The notes: generated by a model from the sequence alone, not told the origin. A stretch of DNA of 34,566 bases from Candidatus Parcubacteria bacterium (GCA_002869235.1 PKTI01000022.1:1-34566); one strand, 5' to 3'; counted from the first letter of the stretch, positions 21,898 through 30,808 are shown. Numbers and translations are program-made.

Positions 21898-23136
21898 ATG
21901 TTTAAAAGAGTAAACAATTGGCACTTATCAGTTATGATAGTCATCGTTTCTGTATTAAGTGTTATGTTGATAGAGCGCCAAGTTTCAGCGCAGTGGTCAC
22001 CACCATCTTCTGCTCCTGGTGGTTCGGCTATAAATCATTTGGTCGTAACACCCATGACAGAATCTCTAGATCTCAATGGGCAAACAATAACAGACCCAAA
22101 TACTGATGCTACTTTTGCTATCAATCCAGCTGGTCCAGTAGCTATTACAACCAAAGGAGCTTCATTTGATGGAGATGTCAGTATCATCAATAGCAACGAA
22201 CTTTGTTTTGATGGAGATTGTCGTGATTGGGCAGAATTGGAGGCAGGTATAGGCGATGATACAGATTGGACTGAAGATAAGAGCAATGTTTATCGTTTGG
22301 CAGGAAATGTAGGTATTGGTTTGAATTCTCCTGATTATAAGCTTCATATTTATGATGGCACTTACAATTTGAAATTTGACGGTAATGAAATATTACATTC
22401 AGAAGCTAGTCCTTTGTACATACGATCAGGTGCTGATATAAAGTTTGAACCAGATGCTGCTACCACCCAAGTGACTTTCAAGAGTTCTGGTTATGTAGGT
22501 ATAGGCACTGATACTCCAAACAAAAATCTTCATGTGTATGACGCTTCAGCCAATGCAGAAATTGATATCCAGAGTGGCGCTAGTGCTAATCACTGGGGTA
22601 TTTATCAAGATTCTTCTACTCAAGATCTAAGTTTTTGGAACACAGACAATAGAGTCACCTTTACGGATTCAGGCAGGGTAGGTATAGGTACTATAAGTCC
22701 CGCAGCAGCTCTAGAGGTTGATTCTACTGCTTCAAATATTACTTCTATAATTGCCAAATCAGACACAGCCGGCACTTATGCTTTGTCAGGAGAAAATACA
22801 GGTACAGGTGGTACAGGTGTATATGCAAATGGTTATTTTGGACTTATAGCCAACGGCAATCAATCTGGTGGCGCTGCTATATTGGCCACCAAGGGTAATA
22901 GTTCTTATGCTGGTATGTTTTTCGGCACAATTAGACTTTATAACTCAGGTGGCAACTCTTATTTACACTTAGCTACAGTATCTTCTGATCCTCCTGATAC
23001 GGATTGTGATTCTACCGATGAAAGAGGAAGGATGATTTACAATTATGTAGATGATTATCTATATATTTGTGATTATGATCCAGCCAATCCTTCAGGAGGA
23101 GGACATAAGGTATATCCTATGGAGGCTTTGCCATAG
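21898..23136 (+). CDS. Secreted modular fibre-like protein 3
   Basis: A 412-aa third paralog: same 31-residue signal peptide (ending RQVSA before QW), same NTDATFAINPAGPVAITTKGASFDGD segment, and the same C-terminal plan (DTDCDSTDERGRMIYN...LYICDYDP). The centre differs: at least three NVGIGLNSP/YVGIGTDTP/RVGIGTISP turns alternate with LHVYD and ALEVDS strands, and a glycine/threonine-rich stretch (SGENTGTGGTGVYANG) resembles receptor-binding tips of phage fibres. The N- and C-terminal modules are thus conserved while the middle changes, as expected for a diversified surface protein. The intramolecular chaperone domain usually ending phage tail spikes is absent. Confidence 0.72.
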   Translation: MFKRVNNWHLSVMIVIVSVLSVMLIERQVSAQWSPPSSAPGGSAINHLVVTPMTESLDLNGQTITDPNTDATFAINPAGPVAITTKGASFDGDVSIINSNELCFDGDCRDWAELEAGIGDDTDWTEDKSNVYRLAGNVGIGLNSPDYKLHIYDGTYNLKFDGNEILHSEASPLYIRSGADIKFEPDAATTQVTFKSSGYVGIGTDTPNKNLHVYDASANAEIDIQSGASANHWGIYQDSSTQDLSFWNTDNRVTFTDSGRVGIGTISPAAALEVDSTASNITSIIAKSDTAGTYALSGENTGTGGTGVYANGYFGLIANGNQSGGAAILATKGNSSYAGMFFGTIRLYNSGGNSYLHLATVSSDPPDTDCDSTDERGRMIYNYVDDYLYICDYDPANPSGGGHKVYPMEALP

Positions 23137-23172
23137 TAATTTTAATTTTTAAATTGAATCTTTTATATATCA

Positions 23173-25377
23173 ATGAGATCTAATCTCCATTTTCATTTTT
23201 ATAGTCGAATATTAGTTTTGGCGGTTTTTGTATTGACAGCTTGGGCTTGGTACCAAGCTGTAGAAACAAAAGCAGATATTCCTGCTGCCAATCCACCTAG
23301 AGACAATATAGAAATTGGCGGCTGGGCCTGGTCAGAACTTACTGGCTGGGTTAGTTTGAATTGTAAAAATGATGTTGATGGAGATGGTGTTATGGACGAT
23401 GCTTGTAGTGGACTAGCAGGAGACTGGGGTTTGTATGTAGAAAATGATTACATCAAAGGCTGCGGCTACTCTGGTACTATTTTGACTGGTTCTACACCTT
23501 TGGGCTGGATTTGTTGGTCTGATCCAGGTGGTACCTTAGCTCCGGCGGGTGGCGTGTCTCTTTATGATGGCGACCCTGTGCTGACAGAACCAAGGAATCA
23601 ACTTGATGAAACTAGCTATGCTAGTATTTTGTCTTTTGAGGGTATTGCCTCAGGCTCAAGTGAGCTCCGCTTTCCTATAGACGATTATGTAAATCCAGCT
23701 ACTATAACCACCAGTACTCAGGGGTGTTTCAATTGCTATCGTGACCCTTGGTATACTTGTGATGTAGGCTTTGGCGGCTGCGATTGTGCACCAGATGCAG
23801 AGGGAAATATGCCAGATTCTTGTGCAGATGTCCTCAATTGTCCGGATGTAGGAGATCCTCCAGTACCAGATTCTTGTATTTTGACTGGTTATCATGACAA
23901 ATGTGACAATTGTTTAGATTATGATTATTTCAGTGGCGTTTGTAGTGATGACCCTGCCAGATTTTGTACTACCAATGATGATTGTGTGTCAGGTGAGTAT
24001 TGCCGCAATATGTCTACTTGTAGCGAAAATATAGACATAAATTGTACAGATGGAATATATACCTGTAGTGGTAGTTGTGTAGAAAGAGAGATTGGGGGAC
24101 TAAAGAGTGTTTTGTCAGGCATAGAGTGTAGCTCATGTAGTTTTGAGAATGTAGAAAATCTAAATGTACAAAACAATTCTTGTGCTCTAAACGCTTATGA
24201 ATACAATATAAACAGTTGTGAGTCTTGTGACGCTTATTATCAGACAACAGGCGTTATTTTTGATAATAGACACAACACTATATTGGCAGAATCAGATCCA
24301 GATAATGACTGCGATCCTTTGGAGATGGATCCTTCTGAGCCAGACTTCTGCATTAGAGGGGATCTTTGTGGTTGGGCTTGGAACTCTTGGGATTCTGGTA
24401 GTGCTGGCTTGGGCTGGTTTCAATTTTCTCCTAGGATATCTACTACCACCAAACCTTATTTTTCTGTAGAAAAAGGTAAGATTTATTCACAAAAAGATAT
24501 TTTCAATAGATATTCACCTCCTTTTGGTCATTATAATGCTTCATATTTGATAGAAGCCGGAGGTACTATTACCAATTTGGTGAGTTCAAGTACTCTTTCT
24601 GGCTATTATCAAGGTGAGTTGGGTGGAAGACCTATTATAGAATTTCCTAGCCAAACCGGCACAAAATATGCTAATGCTTTGGGAGTGATTGATACATTGG
24701 GTGTTACTACCACAGCTTATACAATCGGCGTATCTGATTATAATAAATATGGTTCAAAAATATCTACAGTTACTGACGCAGCCAATTTTGCTAGTGAATT
24801 TACGGGTGTGCCAAACGGTAAAGTAGTTTATGTACCAGAGAGCACCCTGGCTGCTACTGGAGGTAACCTAACACTGAATGACAATATTGTTATAAAGAAG
24901 GGTGATGTTGGTACAACTAATCCTGAGAGAGGATCAGTCATTATAGTTGTAGAAGGAAATATGATAATAAATGGAAATATTACTTATGAGACAGGCGGTA
25001 CAGCTATAGAAAATTTGAAGCAAATACCTTCAGCAGTTTGGATAGTCTTGGGCACAGTATTTGTCATGCCAACTGTGGATGATTTGTCTGGTAGTTTTGT
25101 TGTCTTGGGTTCACCCAACACTGCTGATTGTTCTGGTGCTACACCACCATTCAATTGTGGAGCATTTTTATCAGGGTCATACTATAATGGCACAGATACA
25201 CAGCTAGAAGTAAAAGGAAGTGTTTTGGCCAGACGTTTTTATTTGGTAAGGGATTATGTATCAGATAGAGAACCAGCAGAAAAATTTGTAAACGATGGAC
25301 GCTTACAAGCAAATCCACCTTTGGGGATGGAGGATTTTAGTAAAGTTATCCCCAGATTCAGTGAAAGCCCGTTTTAA
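23173..25377 (+). CDS. Large secreted cysteine-rich GWAW-motif protein
   Basis: A 734-aa exported protein. A signal peptide (about 1-34, cleavage after ETKA) precedes GGWAWSELTGWVSLNC (49-64), a motif I recall from many CPR secreted proteins. A calcium-loop-like DVDGDG (67-72) follows. Residues about 180-390 are rich in cysteines, with CxxC pairs (FNCYRDPWYTC, CDNCLDYD, ECSSCSFEN, CESCD), suggesting disulfide- or metal-stabilised modules. A second GWAW copy sits at about 400 (CGWAWNSWDSGSAGLGWFQFSP). The C-terminal part is a beta-rich domain (NIVIKKGDVGTTNPERGSVIIVVEGNM split over two strands, then VLGTVFVMP). No pilin leader or sortase signal is seen. Function is unknown; location just before pilM suggests a pilus-associated or cell-surface role. 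Confidence 0.68.
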   Translation: MRSNLHFHFYSRILVLAVFVLTAWAWYQAVETKADIPAANPPRDNIEIGGWAWSELTGWVSLNCKNDVDGDGVMDDACSGLAGDWGLYVENDYIKGCGYSGTILTGSTPLGWICWSDPGGTLAPAGGVSLYDGDPVLTEPRNQLDETSYASILSFEGIASGSSELRFPIDDYVNPATITTSTQGCFNCYRDPWYTCDVGFGGCDCAPDAEGNMPDSCADVLNCPDVGDPPVPDSCILTGYHDKCDNCLDYDYFSGVCSDDPARFCTTNDDCVSGEYCRNMSTCSENIDINCTDGIYTCSGSCVEREIGGLKSVLSGIECSSCSFENVENLNVQNNSCALNAYEYNINSCESCDAYYQTTGVIFDNRHNTILAESDPDNDCDPLEMDPSEPDFCIRGDLCGWAWNSWDSGSAGLGWFQFSPRISTTTKPYFSVEKGKIYSQKDIFNRYSPPFGHYNASYLIEAGGTITNLVSSSTLSGYYQGELGGRPIIEFPSQTGTKYANALGVIDTLGVTTTAYTIGVSDYNKYGSKISTVTDAANFASEFTGVPNGKVVYVPESTLAATGGNLTLNDNIVIKKGDVGTTNPERGSVIIVVEGNMIINGNITYETGGTAIENLKQIPSAVWIVLGTVFVMPTVDDLSGSFVVLGSPNTADCSGATPPFNCGAFLSGSYYNGTDTQLEVKGSVLARRFYLVRDYVSDREPAEKFVNDGRLQANPPLGMEDFSKVIPRFSESPF

Positions 25378-25384
25378 AAAGCTC

Positions 25385-25414
25385 TTGGATATAAATAGCA
25401 AAATGTGTTATAAT
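25385..25414 (+). promoter_or_regulatory. Promoter of the pil operon
   Basis: TTGGAT (25385-25390), 18 nt, TATAAT (25409-25414), with about 40 nt of A/T-rich leader before pilM. It begins inside the gap after the cysteine-rich protein gene. Confidence 0.55.
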
Positions 25415-25460
25415 TATATAAACATTTTGTTTTTAAATTGTTTAATTTCTTTTAAGAATT

Positions 25461-26678
25461 ATGAAATTATTTTCTAGCGCCACTAGTTATCTGGGAATAG
25501 ATATTGGTACCTCTAGTATCAAGATGGTAGAACTCGAGAACTACAAGGGTCAGGCCAGGCTAAAAACTTATGGTTATGCAGAGGTTTCCACTAATGTTTT
25601 AAGGGGAAATATAGAAAAAAATAATCAGCTGGTAGCTGATTATATAAATAATATAGCTCGAAAATCTCAATCTCAGACACGTCAAGTAGTAGCAGCTTTG
25701 CCTACTTTTTCTGTTTTTAATTTTATCATCAATCTACCTCCAATGCCCAAAAAAGACTTGACTTCTGCTATAAAATGGGAGGCTAAAAAGTTTATCCCAG
25801 TACCTATAGAAGAAATGATATTGGATTGGAAGATTTTAAATAAGAAAAAAATAGATAATAGCAAAGATAAAAAGGGTATTGATAAGCCAAAAGATGATGG
25901 TTTGTTGAGCTCAGACAAAGAAAAGACAGGCACTGTCGAGGGTACTGATTTGATGAAAAATATTGAAGAACAGACCAAGGAAAACCAGAAAAACGAAAAG
26001 AACAAAATAGACGTAGTAGAATACAAGAGCAAAAAATCAGACAAAAATTATCGTATTTTATTGACAGCAGCCCCCAAAAATTTGGTTGCTCGCTACATAG
26101 ATATTTTCAAAAGAGCCAAGTTCAACTTGCTTAGTTTGGAGACAGAAGCTTTTGCTTTGTCTCGATCTTTGATCGGCAATGACCTTTCTACAGTTATGAT
26201 AGTTGATATTGGCGCTACTACAGCTGATATTTGTATCATAGAGCAGGGAGTACCTATCTTGAATAGAGGTATTGATACAGGGGGTGAATTTATCACCAAA
26301 ACTATTATGAACAGCCTCAACGTCAATCAGGAAAGGGCAGAACAGTTCAAGAGAGATTTTGGTTTGTCTGATGTAGGTGGTTACAAAAATGTACCTGATG
26401 TTATTCAAAAATCACTCAATTCAATCATCAATGAGATCAAATATGTTTTTGAAATTTATCAAAGACAAGGAGCTTCAAAAATAGACAAGATTGTTTTGAC
26501 GGGTGGTAGTGCCTTTTTGCCAAATTTACCTAATTATTTATCAGAATTATTAGATTTGCCAGTAGTGATTGGTGATCCATGGGATAGGATTATTTATCCT
26601 TTGGATCTAAAGCCAGTTTTGCAAGAAATTGCACCTAGAATGGCAGCTGCTATTGGCTTGGCTATGCGTGATATTTAA
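25461..26678 (+). CDS. pilM: Type IV pilus assembly protein PilM (with charged insertion)
   Basis: Actin-like cytoplasmic ATP-binding protein that binds the N-terminus of PilN and links the inner-membrane platform to the motors. Residues 10-25 (YLGIDIGTSSIKMVEL) are the phosphate-1 loop; LPPMPKKDLTSAIKWEAKKFIP is the PilM signature before domain 1C; MIVDIGATTADICI is phosphate-2; VLTGGSAFLPNL is the adenosine motif. The 405-aa length exceeds the usual ~350 because of a lysine- and glutamate-rich insertion at about 128-195, between the 1C region and the second half, that looks disordered. It is first in the operon and ends 6 nt before pilN. Confidence 0.93.
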   Translation: MKLFSSATSYLGIDIGTSSIKMVELENYKGQARLKTYGYAEVSTNVLRGNIEKNNQLVADYINNIARKSQSQTRQVVAALPTFSVFNFIINLPPMPKKDLTSAIKWEAKKFIPVPIEEMILDWKILNKKKIDNSKDKKGIDKPKDDGLLSSDKEKTGTVEGTDLMKNIEEQTKENQKNEKNKIDVVEYKSKKSDKNYRILLTAAPKNLVARYIDIFKRAKFNLLSLETEAFALSRSLIGNDLSTVMIVDIGATTADICIIEQGVPILNRGIDTGGEFITKTIMNSLNVNQERAEQFKRDFGLSDVGGYKNVPDVIQKSLNSIINEIKYVFEIYQRQGASKIDKIVLTGGSAFLPNLPNYLSELLDLPVVIGDPWDRIIYPLDLKPVLQEIAPRMAAAIGLAMRDI

Positions 26679-26684
26679 TAAACT

Positions 26685-27950
26685 ATGCCTAGTAATGACA
26701 AAGGAATAAATTTGATGCCTGAGGACCTAAGGTCCAAAGAGCAGGAAATCTTGGCCAAACAGGACGAAAATTTTGAGCCTGATTTGGTAGTTCCTGGACA
26801 GCAGAATAGAGCAGATTTTGGCAAGCCTACCGGCAGCCAAGAGTCTTTTTGGTCCAAGCTAGGCAAAATGTTTCGGTCAAAGCCAAAGGCTCCAAAAGCA
26901 AAAAAAGAAAAGACCAAAAAAAGTAATGGTTCTATTTTGGTCAAAGAAATGAAAAAAAAGGACAACAAAAAGATGGATTCCATCAAAGCTCCTGATTTGC
27001 ACAAGCCAGAAAAAAGTAATGGTTCTATTTTGGTCAAAGAAATGAAGAAAAACGGTCACGCCAAAGATCCAGAACCATTGCCAAAAAAGGAAGAGCCAAA
27101 ATTGGAAGAAAGAAAACCAGAGCCAAAAAAAGAGAGCAATTTTGTCATACCAGAAGAACCAAAAGTAAGCGTTATGAAGGCTCCAGAGCCAGAAACTCCA
27201 AAACCAGAAGAGCCAAAAAAGGAAGATAAAAAGAAAAAAGACAAGAAGAAAAAACAAGACAAAAAAGATGAGGCACCAAAAGGCTTTCATCAGCCAGAGC
27301 TTAGGATAAAACCAAAAGTTTTGAGTGATGGAGGAGGGGTGGATTTGATTCCTACCTCAGTAAAAATAAGGTCCTGGAAACAAATTAGTAATTTGATTTT
27401 ACTTTCCTTAGTTGGTTCATTGGTCATTTTGGGAATATCTTATGGGTCTTTGTTTATCCAAGAAAGGAATATAAAAAACAAACAAGACAATAGGGATAGA
27501 CAGATATCAGATTTGGAAGTTCAAATTTTGAAATTTGAAACTTTCAATAAGACAGTTGAAGTACTAGGTAAGGATATCAAGATGACCCATAAGGCCATAA
27601 ATGAGCACATTTATTGGACAAATTTCTTCAATCTTTTGGAAAAATATACTGTTTCAGATGTTTATTATGCGGGCTTTGCAGCTGGCAATGACGGTGCGCT
27701 TACTTTGAGTGCAGTTGGTGGCTCTTATGACTCTGTAGCCAAACAGCTAAAACTTTTGCAGCAGCCAGAAGCTAGTGAGTTTGTAGAAGCTGTCAGTATC
27801 ACTGGAGCTCAAAAAGGAGGAGAAGGTGTAACATTTAGTGTGGTTTTGGTTTTGAACAAGGATTTATTTTATTATCAACCAGACTTGGTCAACAACATAG
27901 AAGATGATGACAATGACGATGGTGATGATGACCAAGACCAGAGGAATTAA
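26685..27950 (+). CDS. pilN: PilN-like protein with long disordered N-terminal linker
   Basis: A 421-aa bitopic platform protein, about twice the usual PilN length. The C-terminal half is a normal PilN: membrane helix at about 236-258, coiled coil, then a ferredoxin-like periplasmic domain (YWTNFFNLLEKYTVSDVYY). Two PilM-binding-like motifs are present: GINLMPEDLR at 7-16, where the N-terminal INLLP motif should be, and VDLIP at 219-223, just before the membrane helix. Between them lie about 200 lysine/glutamate/proline-rich residues, including a duplicated segment SNGSILVKEMKK (80-91 and 111-122). The C-terminus is a short aspartate-rich tail. The architecture suggests a flexible tether able to hold two PilM molecules; that is inference. 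Confidence 0.88.
   Translation: MPSNDKGINLMPEDLRSKEQEILAKQDENFEPDLVVPGQQNRADFGKPTGSQESFWSKLGKMFRSKPKAPKAKKEKTKKSNGSILVKEMKKKDNKKMDSIKAPDLHKPEKSNGSILVKEMKKNGHAKDPEPLPKKEEPKLEERKPEPKKESNFVIPEEPKVSVMKAPEPETPKPEEPKKEDKKKKDKKKKQDKKDEAPKGFHQPELRIKPKVLSDGGGVDLIPTSVKIRSWKQISNLILLSLVGSLVILGISYGSLFIQERNIKNKQDNRDRQISDLEVQILKFETFNKTVEVLGKDIKMTHKAINEHIYWTNFFNLLEKYTVSDVYYAGFAAGNDGALTLSAVGGSYDSVAKQLKLLQQPEASEFVEAVSITGAQKGGEGVTFSVVLVLNKDLFYYQPDLVNNIEDDDNDDGDDDQDQRN
26917..26952 (+). repeat. 36-bp direct repeat in pilN, copy 1
   Basis: Identical to 27010-27045, 93 bp (31 codons) apart; encodes the KSNGSILVKEM segment. Confidence 0.88.
27010..27045 (+). repeat. 36-bp direct repeat in pilN, copy 2
   Basis: In-frame partner of 26917-26952; recombination would remove or add 31 residues without breaking the frame. 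Confidence 0.88.
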
Positions 27951-27965
27951 ACATAAATAATTTTG

Positions 27966-28667
27966 ATGGAGAAAAAGAAAGAAATAAAATTTGAACAACC
28001 CTCAGAAATACTGGTTTTTATGAATCGATATTTTCTGGTTATTATTGCCGTAATAATAATCGGTCTTTTGGGTGTAGGTTATTTCTTTTTACTATCTCCC
28101 AAGATAGACAACATAAAAGAACTAGAAAAAGAAACTACTGACATAGAGGAGCGCAGACTTTTGAACGAGAATTTGCTGGACAAGATAAAAGAGCTAGAGA
28201 ATAAATATGATGACATAATAGCAGATAGAGAAAATCAGTTGTCAGAACTCATGAAAATAATACCTGATGATCCTCAAGTCGCAGAACTTTTTATCATGAC
28301 AGAAAGGCTAGCCAAACAAAGAGGTTTTGAGCTGCAATCTATCAATATATCCGAAGGAGCTGACGGAGAGGTGGCTGCCAGCGTAGAAGAAGCTGAGGCA
28401 GCTATGGATGAAGAAGGGGTTCAGATGCAAGCTCACTCATTAAAATCAACTGTTATACATATCAGCTTGTCTTATGAGGCTGATCCCGACGCAGAAACAG
28501 AAGAGGGCAAAGAAGCTGAAACCCCATATCAAGTATTTAAAAATTATTTGGTAGATCTGGAAAATAATCTTCGTTTGATGGATATACAGTCGGTCAGCTT
28601 TGGCTCACTTGACCCTGATGCAGAAGCTCTGACTTTTGGTTTTGATATTATTACTTATTATAAATAA
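27966..28667 (+). CDS. pilO: Type IV pilus assembly protein PilO
   Basis: A 233-aa bitopic protein: short cytoplasmic tail, membrane helix at about 20-41 (YFLVIIAVIIIGLLGVGYFFLL without its polar ends), long coiled coil (about 48-90, KELEKETTDIEERRLLN), the IPDDPQVAELFIMTERLAKQRGF helix typical of PilO, and a C-terminal ferredoxin-like domain (YQVFKNYLVDLENNLRLMDI). The ATG at 27966 is preferred to the TTG one codon earlier. An acidic alanine/glutamate-rich segment (EVAASVEEAEAAMDEEG) sits inside the periplasmic domain. It partners with PilN. Spacing from pilN is 15 nt. Confidence 0.9.
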   Translation: MEKKKEIKFEQPSEILVFMNRYFLVIIAVIIIGLLGVGYFFLLSPKIDNIKELEKETTDIEERRLLNENLLDKIKELENKYDDIIADRENQLSELMKIIPDDPQVAELFIMTERLAKQRGFELQSINISEGADGEVAASVEEAEAAMDEEGVQMQAHSLKSTVIHISLSYEADPDAETEEGKEAETPYQVFKNYLVDLENNLRLMDIQSVSFGSLDPDAEALTFGFDIITYYK

Positions 28668-28671
28668 ATAT

Positions 28672-29049
28672 ATGGCCAGTAGAGACGACAAAAAAACATT
28701 GTATATCTTGCTAGCAGTCTTGGGTGTGGCTGTAGTTGGTGGTGGTATTTGGTTGTATCAAATTCTCAAGCCAGCGGATATTGTCACTTCTTCTTTTGAC
28801 ATAGAAAGCGATCCTCAAGTCAACAAAGTTTTTGCTATCAAGCAAACGGCCACCAAAAATGTAATTGATTTTATTGGCTCCAGGACATCATCCGACACTA
28901 TTTTGGACAAAATATACAATGATCCACAGTATCAAGCTCTAGAAGATTTTGAAGTAGTGATAGACCTAGAAGAGGGTATTGGTAATCCAGAACCATTTAT
29001 ACCTCAAGTATCAGAGGATGACGAAGAGGGGGAAGACTTAGAGCTTTAG
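28672..29049 (+). CDS. Small single-pass protein in pil operon, PilP position
   Basis: A 125-aa protein starting MASRDDKKTLYILLAVLG; an upstream in-frame start overlaps pilO by over 30 nt and is rejected. One membrane helix (about 9-29) is followed by about 95 external residues ending in an acidic tail (SEDDEEGEDLEL). The gene occupies the position of pilP between pilO and pilB, but no lipobox or PilP beta-domain is seen, and a secretin is not expected in a bacterium without an outer membrane. The extracytoplasmic part has a VNKVFAIKQTATKNVIDFIG stretch that may pack against PilO. Family not recognised; a replacement third member of the platform is plausible. Confidence 0.62.
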   Translation: MASRDDKKTLYILLAVLGVAVVGGGIWLYQILKPADIVTSSFDIESDPQVNKVFAIKQTATKNVIDFIGSRTSSDTILDKIYNDPQYQALEDFEVVIDLEEGIGNPEPFIPQVSEDDEEGEDLEL

Positions 29050-29060
29050 TTTTTTAGATT

Positions 29061-30797
29061 ATGAATTCAGAAGAAACAAAAAAACTTTTTGATTATCTCA
29101 AAGAGCAAGGTTTTATAAACGATGACCAATATCAGGAACTCATACAGCAAAACTTTGCTTCTTTTTCTGATATGGAAAAATATTTGCGTCGTGTAGCCTT
29201 GCTTTCTTCTGAGGATTGGACTCAGGCCAAAGGAGTTTTTTATGATATAGACTACTCAAACTTGATAGGTAGAAATATAGACTCAGCGGTCCTCAACATT
29301 TTGCCAGAATCTTTGTCAGAAAACTACAAAATGGTAGTTTTCAACAAAGAAGGAGAAAGTCTTGAGGCTGGCTTGGTAGATCCGACCAATTTCAAGGCCA
29401 TGGAGGCGCTCAATTTTTTGGCTCGCAAGAAAAATTATAAGGTAAAAAACCATCTAATATCCGGGGAGAGCTATAGAGCTGCAGCCAAGCAATATGAGAC
29501 TCTTGGTGAAGAGGTGGGAGAAGCACTGGATACTGCAGAAGCCATCTTTGCTCCAAAAGATGATATATATGATACAGACGAAGACGTAGAGGATGTAGTC
29601 AAGTCAGCTCCAGTGTCCAAGATAGTGTCAGTAGTACTTCGTCATGCTATAGAAGGTAGAGCGTCTGATATTCATATCGAGCCAGTTGGCAATCAGAGTA
29701 AGGTACGCTATAGGATAGATGGTGTGCTACATACCACTATTGTACTTCCTATATATGTACACGCTGCTTTGGTATCCAAGGTCAAGGTTATGGCCAATTT
29801 GAAAATTGATGAAACTCGTATACCTCAGGATGGGCGTATTAGGATGAAGATCCACAACAAGGACGTTGATTTTCGTATCTCTACTTTGCCGCTCATGGGA
29901 CAAGAAAAGGTAGTAATGCGTATTTTGGAAACTCCAGAAAAAGCTCCTAGTTTTTCTGATCTTGGCTTTATGGGCCCACAACTCAAAATTGTAGAAGAAA
30001 ATATATACAAACCAAATGGACTTTTTCTTTTGACTGGACCTACTGGTTCTGGTAAATCTACTACTTTGTTTGCGGCCTTAAATTATCTCAACAAAGAAGA
30101 GGTAAATATTGCTACTTTGGAAGACCCGGTTGAGTATTATATTCCTGGTGTAAATCAATCCCAGGTCAGGCCAGAGGTCAATTTTACTTTTGCTTCTGGA
30201 TTGCGCGCTTTGCTGCGTCAAGATCCTGACATTATCATGGTAGGTGAGATTCGTGACAATGAAACAGCTGAGCTAGCTATTCATGCTGGTTTGACTGGTC
30301 ACTCTGTTTTGACCACACTTCATACCAATAGTGCTATGGGAGCTATTCCTAGACTGTTTGATATGAAAGTAGAGCCATTTTTGTTGGCATCTACCTTGAA
30401 TGCTGTTATTGCGCAGCGTTTGGTCAGAAAAATATGTCAAAAGTGTAAAGCAGAAGAAAAATTGCCACCAGAAGTAGTCAAACACGCCAAAGATGTTGTG
30501 TCTGCAATGCCAGGTGAGGCAAGGTTGCCTGATATTGATTTGGAAGATATGAAGTTTTATAGAGGTAAGGGTTGCTCAAATTGTGGTCAGACTGGCTACA
30601 AAGGACGTTTGGCTATGGTAGAAGCTATCAATGTATCTCGTGGTATTCAGGATATAGTAGCCAAAGGTTTTTCTAGAGCAGCTGCCGAAGAAGAACTCAA
30701 AAAACAATTTTTTGTCACAATGGAACAGGATGGTATCCAAAAAGCTTTGTTGGGCCTAACTACCATGGAAGAAGTAATGAGAGTAACTAAAATTTAA
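29061..30797 (+). CDS. pilB: Type IV pilus assembly ATPase PilB
   Basis: A 578-aa GspE/PilB-type hexameric ATPase powering pilus extension. The N-terminal MshEN-like domain (about 1-150) may bind a cyclic dinucleotide. The motor core is canonical: Walker A GPTGSGKST (326-334), Asp box TLEDPVEY (352-359), Walker B IIMVGEIRD (391-399), His box TLHTNSA (419-425), and a four-cysteine zinc motif (C459-x2-C462, and CSNC near 510). All catalytic residues are intact, unlike the PilT-like protein two genes downstream. An acidic linker (DTDEDVEDVV, 171-180) connects the domains. It starts 11 nt after the small upstream gene. Confidence 0.96.
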   Translation: MNSEETKKLFDYLKEQGFINDDQYQELIQQNFASFSDMEKYLRRVALLSSEDWTQAKGVFYDIDYSNLIGRNIDSAVLNILPESLSENYKMVVFNKEGESLEAGLVDPTNFKAMEALNFLARKKNYKVKNHLISGESYRAAAKQYETLGEEVGEALDTAEAIFAPKDDIYDTDEDVEDVVKSAPVSKIVSVVLRHAIEGRASDIHIEPVGNQSKVRYRIDGVLHTTIVLPIYVHAALVSKVKVMANLKIDETRIPQDGRIRMKIHNKDVDFRISTLPLMGQEKVVMRILETPEKAPSFSDLGFMGPQLKIVEENIYKPNGLFLLTGPTGSGKSTTLFAALNYLNKEEVNIATLEDPVEYYIPGVNQSQVRPEVNFTFASGLRALLRQDPDIIMVGEIRDNETAELAIHAGLTGHSVLTTLHTNSAMGAIPRLFDMKVEPFLLASTLNAVIAQRLVRKICQKCKAEEKLPPEVVKHAKDVVSAMPGEARLPDIDLEDMKFYRGKGCSNCGQTGYKGRLAMVEAINVSRGIQDIVAKGFSRAAAEEELKKQFFVTMEQDGIQKALLGLTTMEEVMRVTKI

Positions 30798-30808
30798 TTA
30801 ACAATATT

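Noticed and set aside
18590-22700. Regular recurrence of NVGIGT-like units as a possible CRISPR or non-coding repeat array
   Set aside because: The units are irregularly spaced, in frame and conserved at protein level; they are coding repeats. No CRISPR array is seen anywhere in the window.
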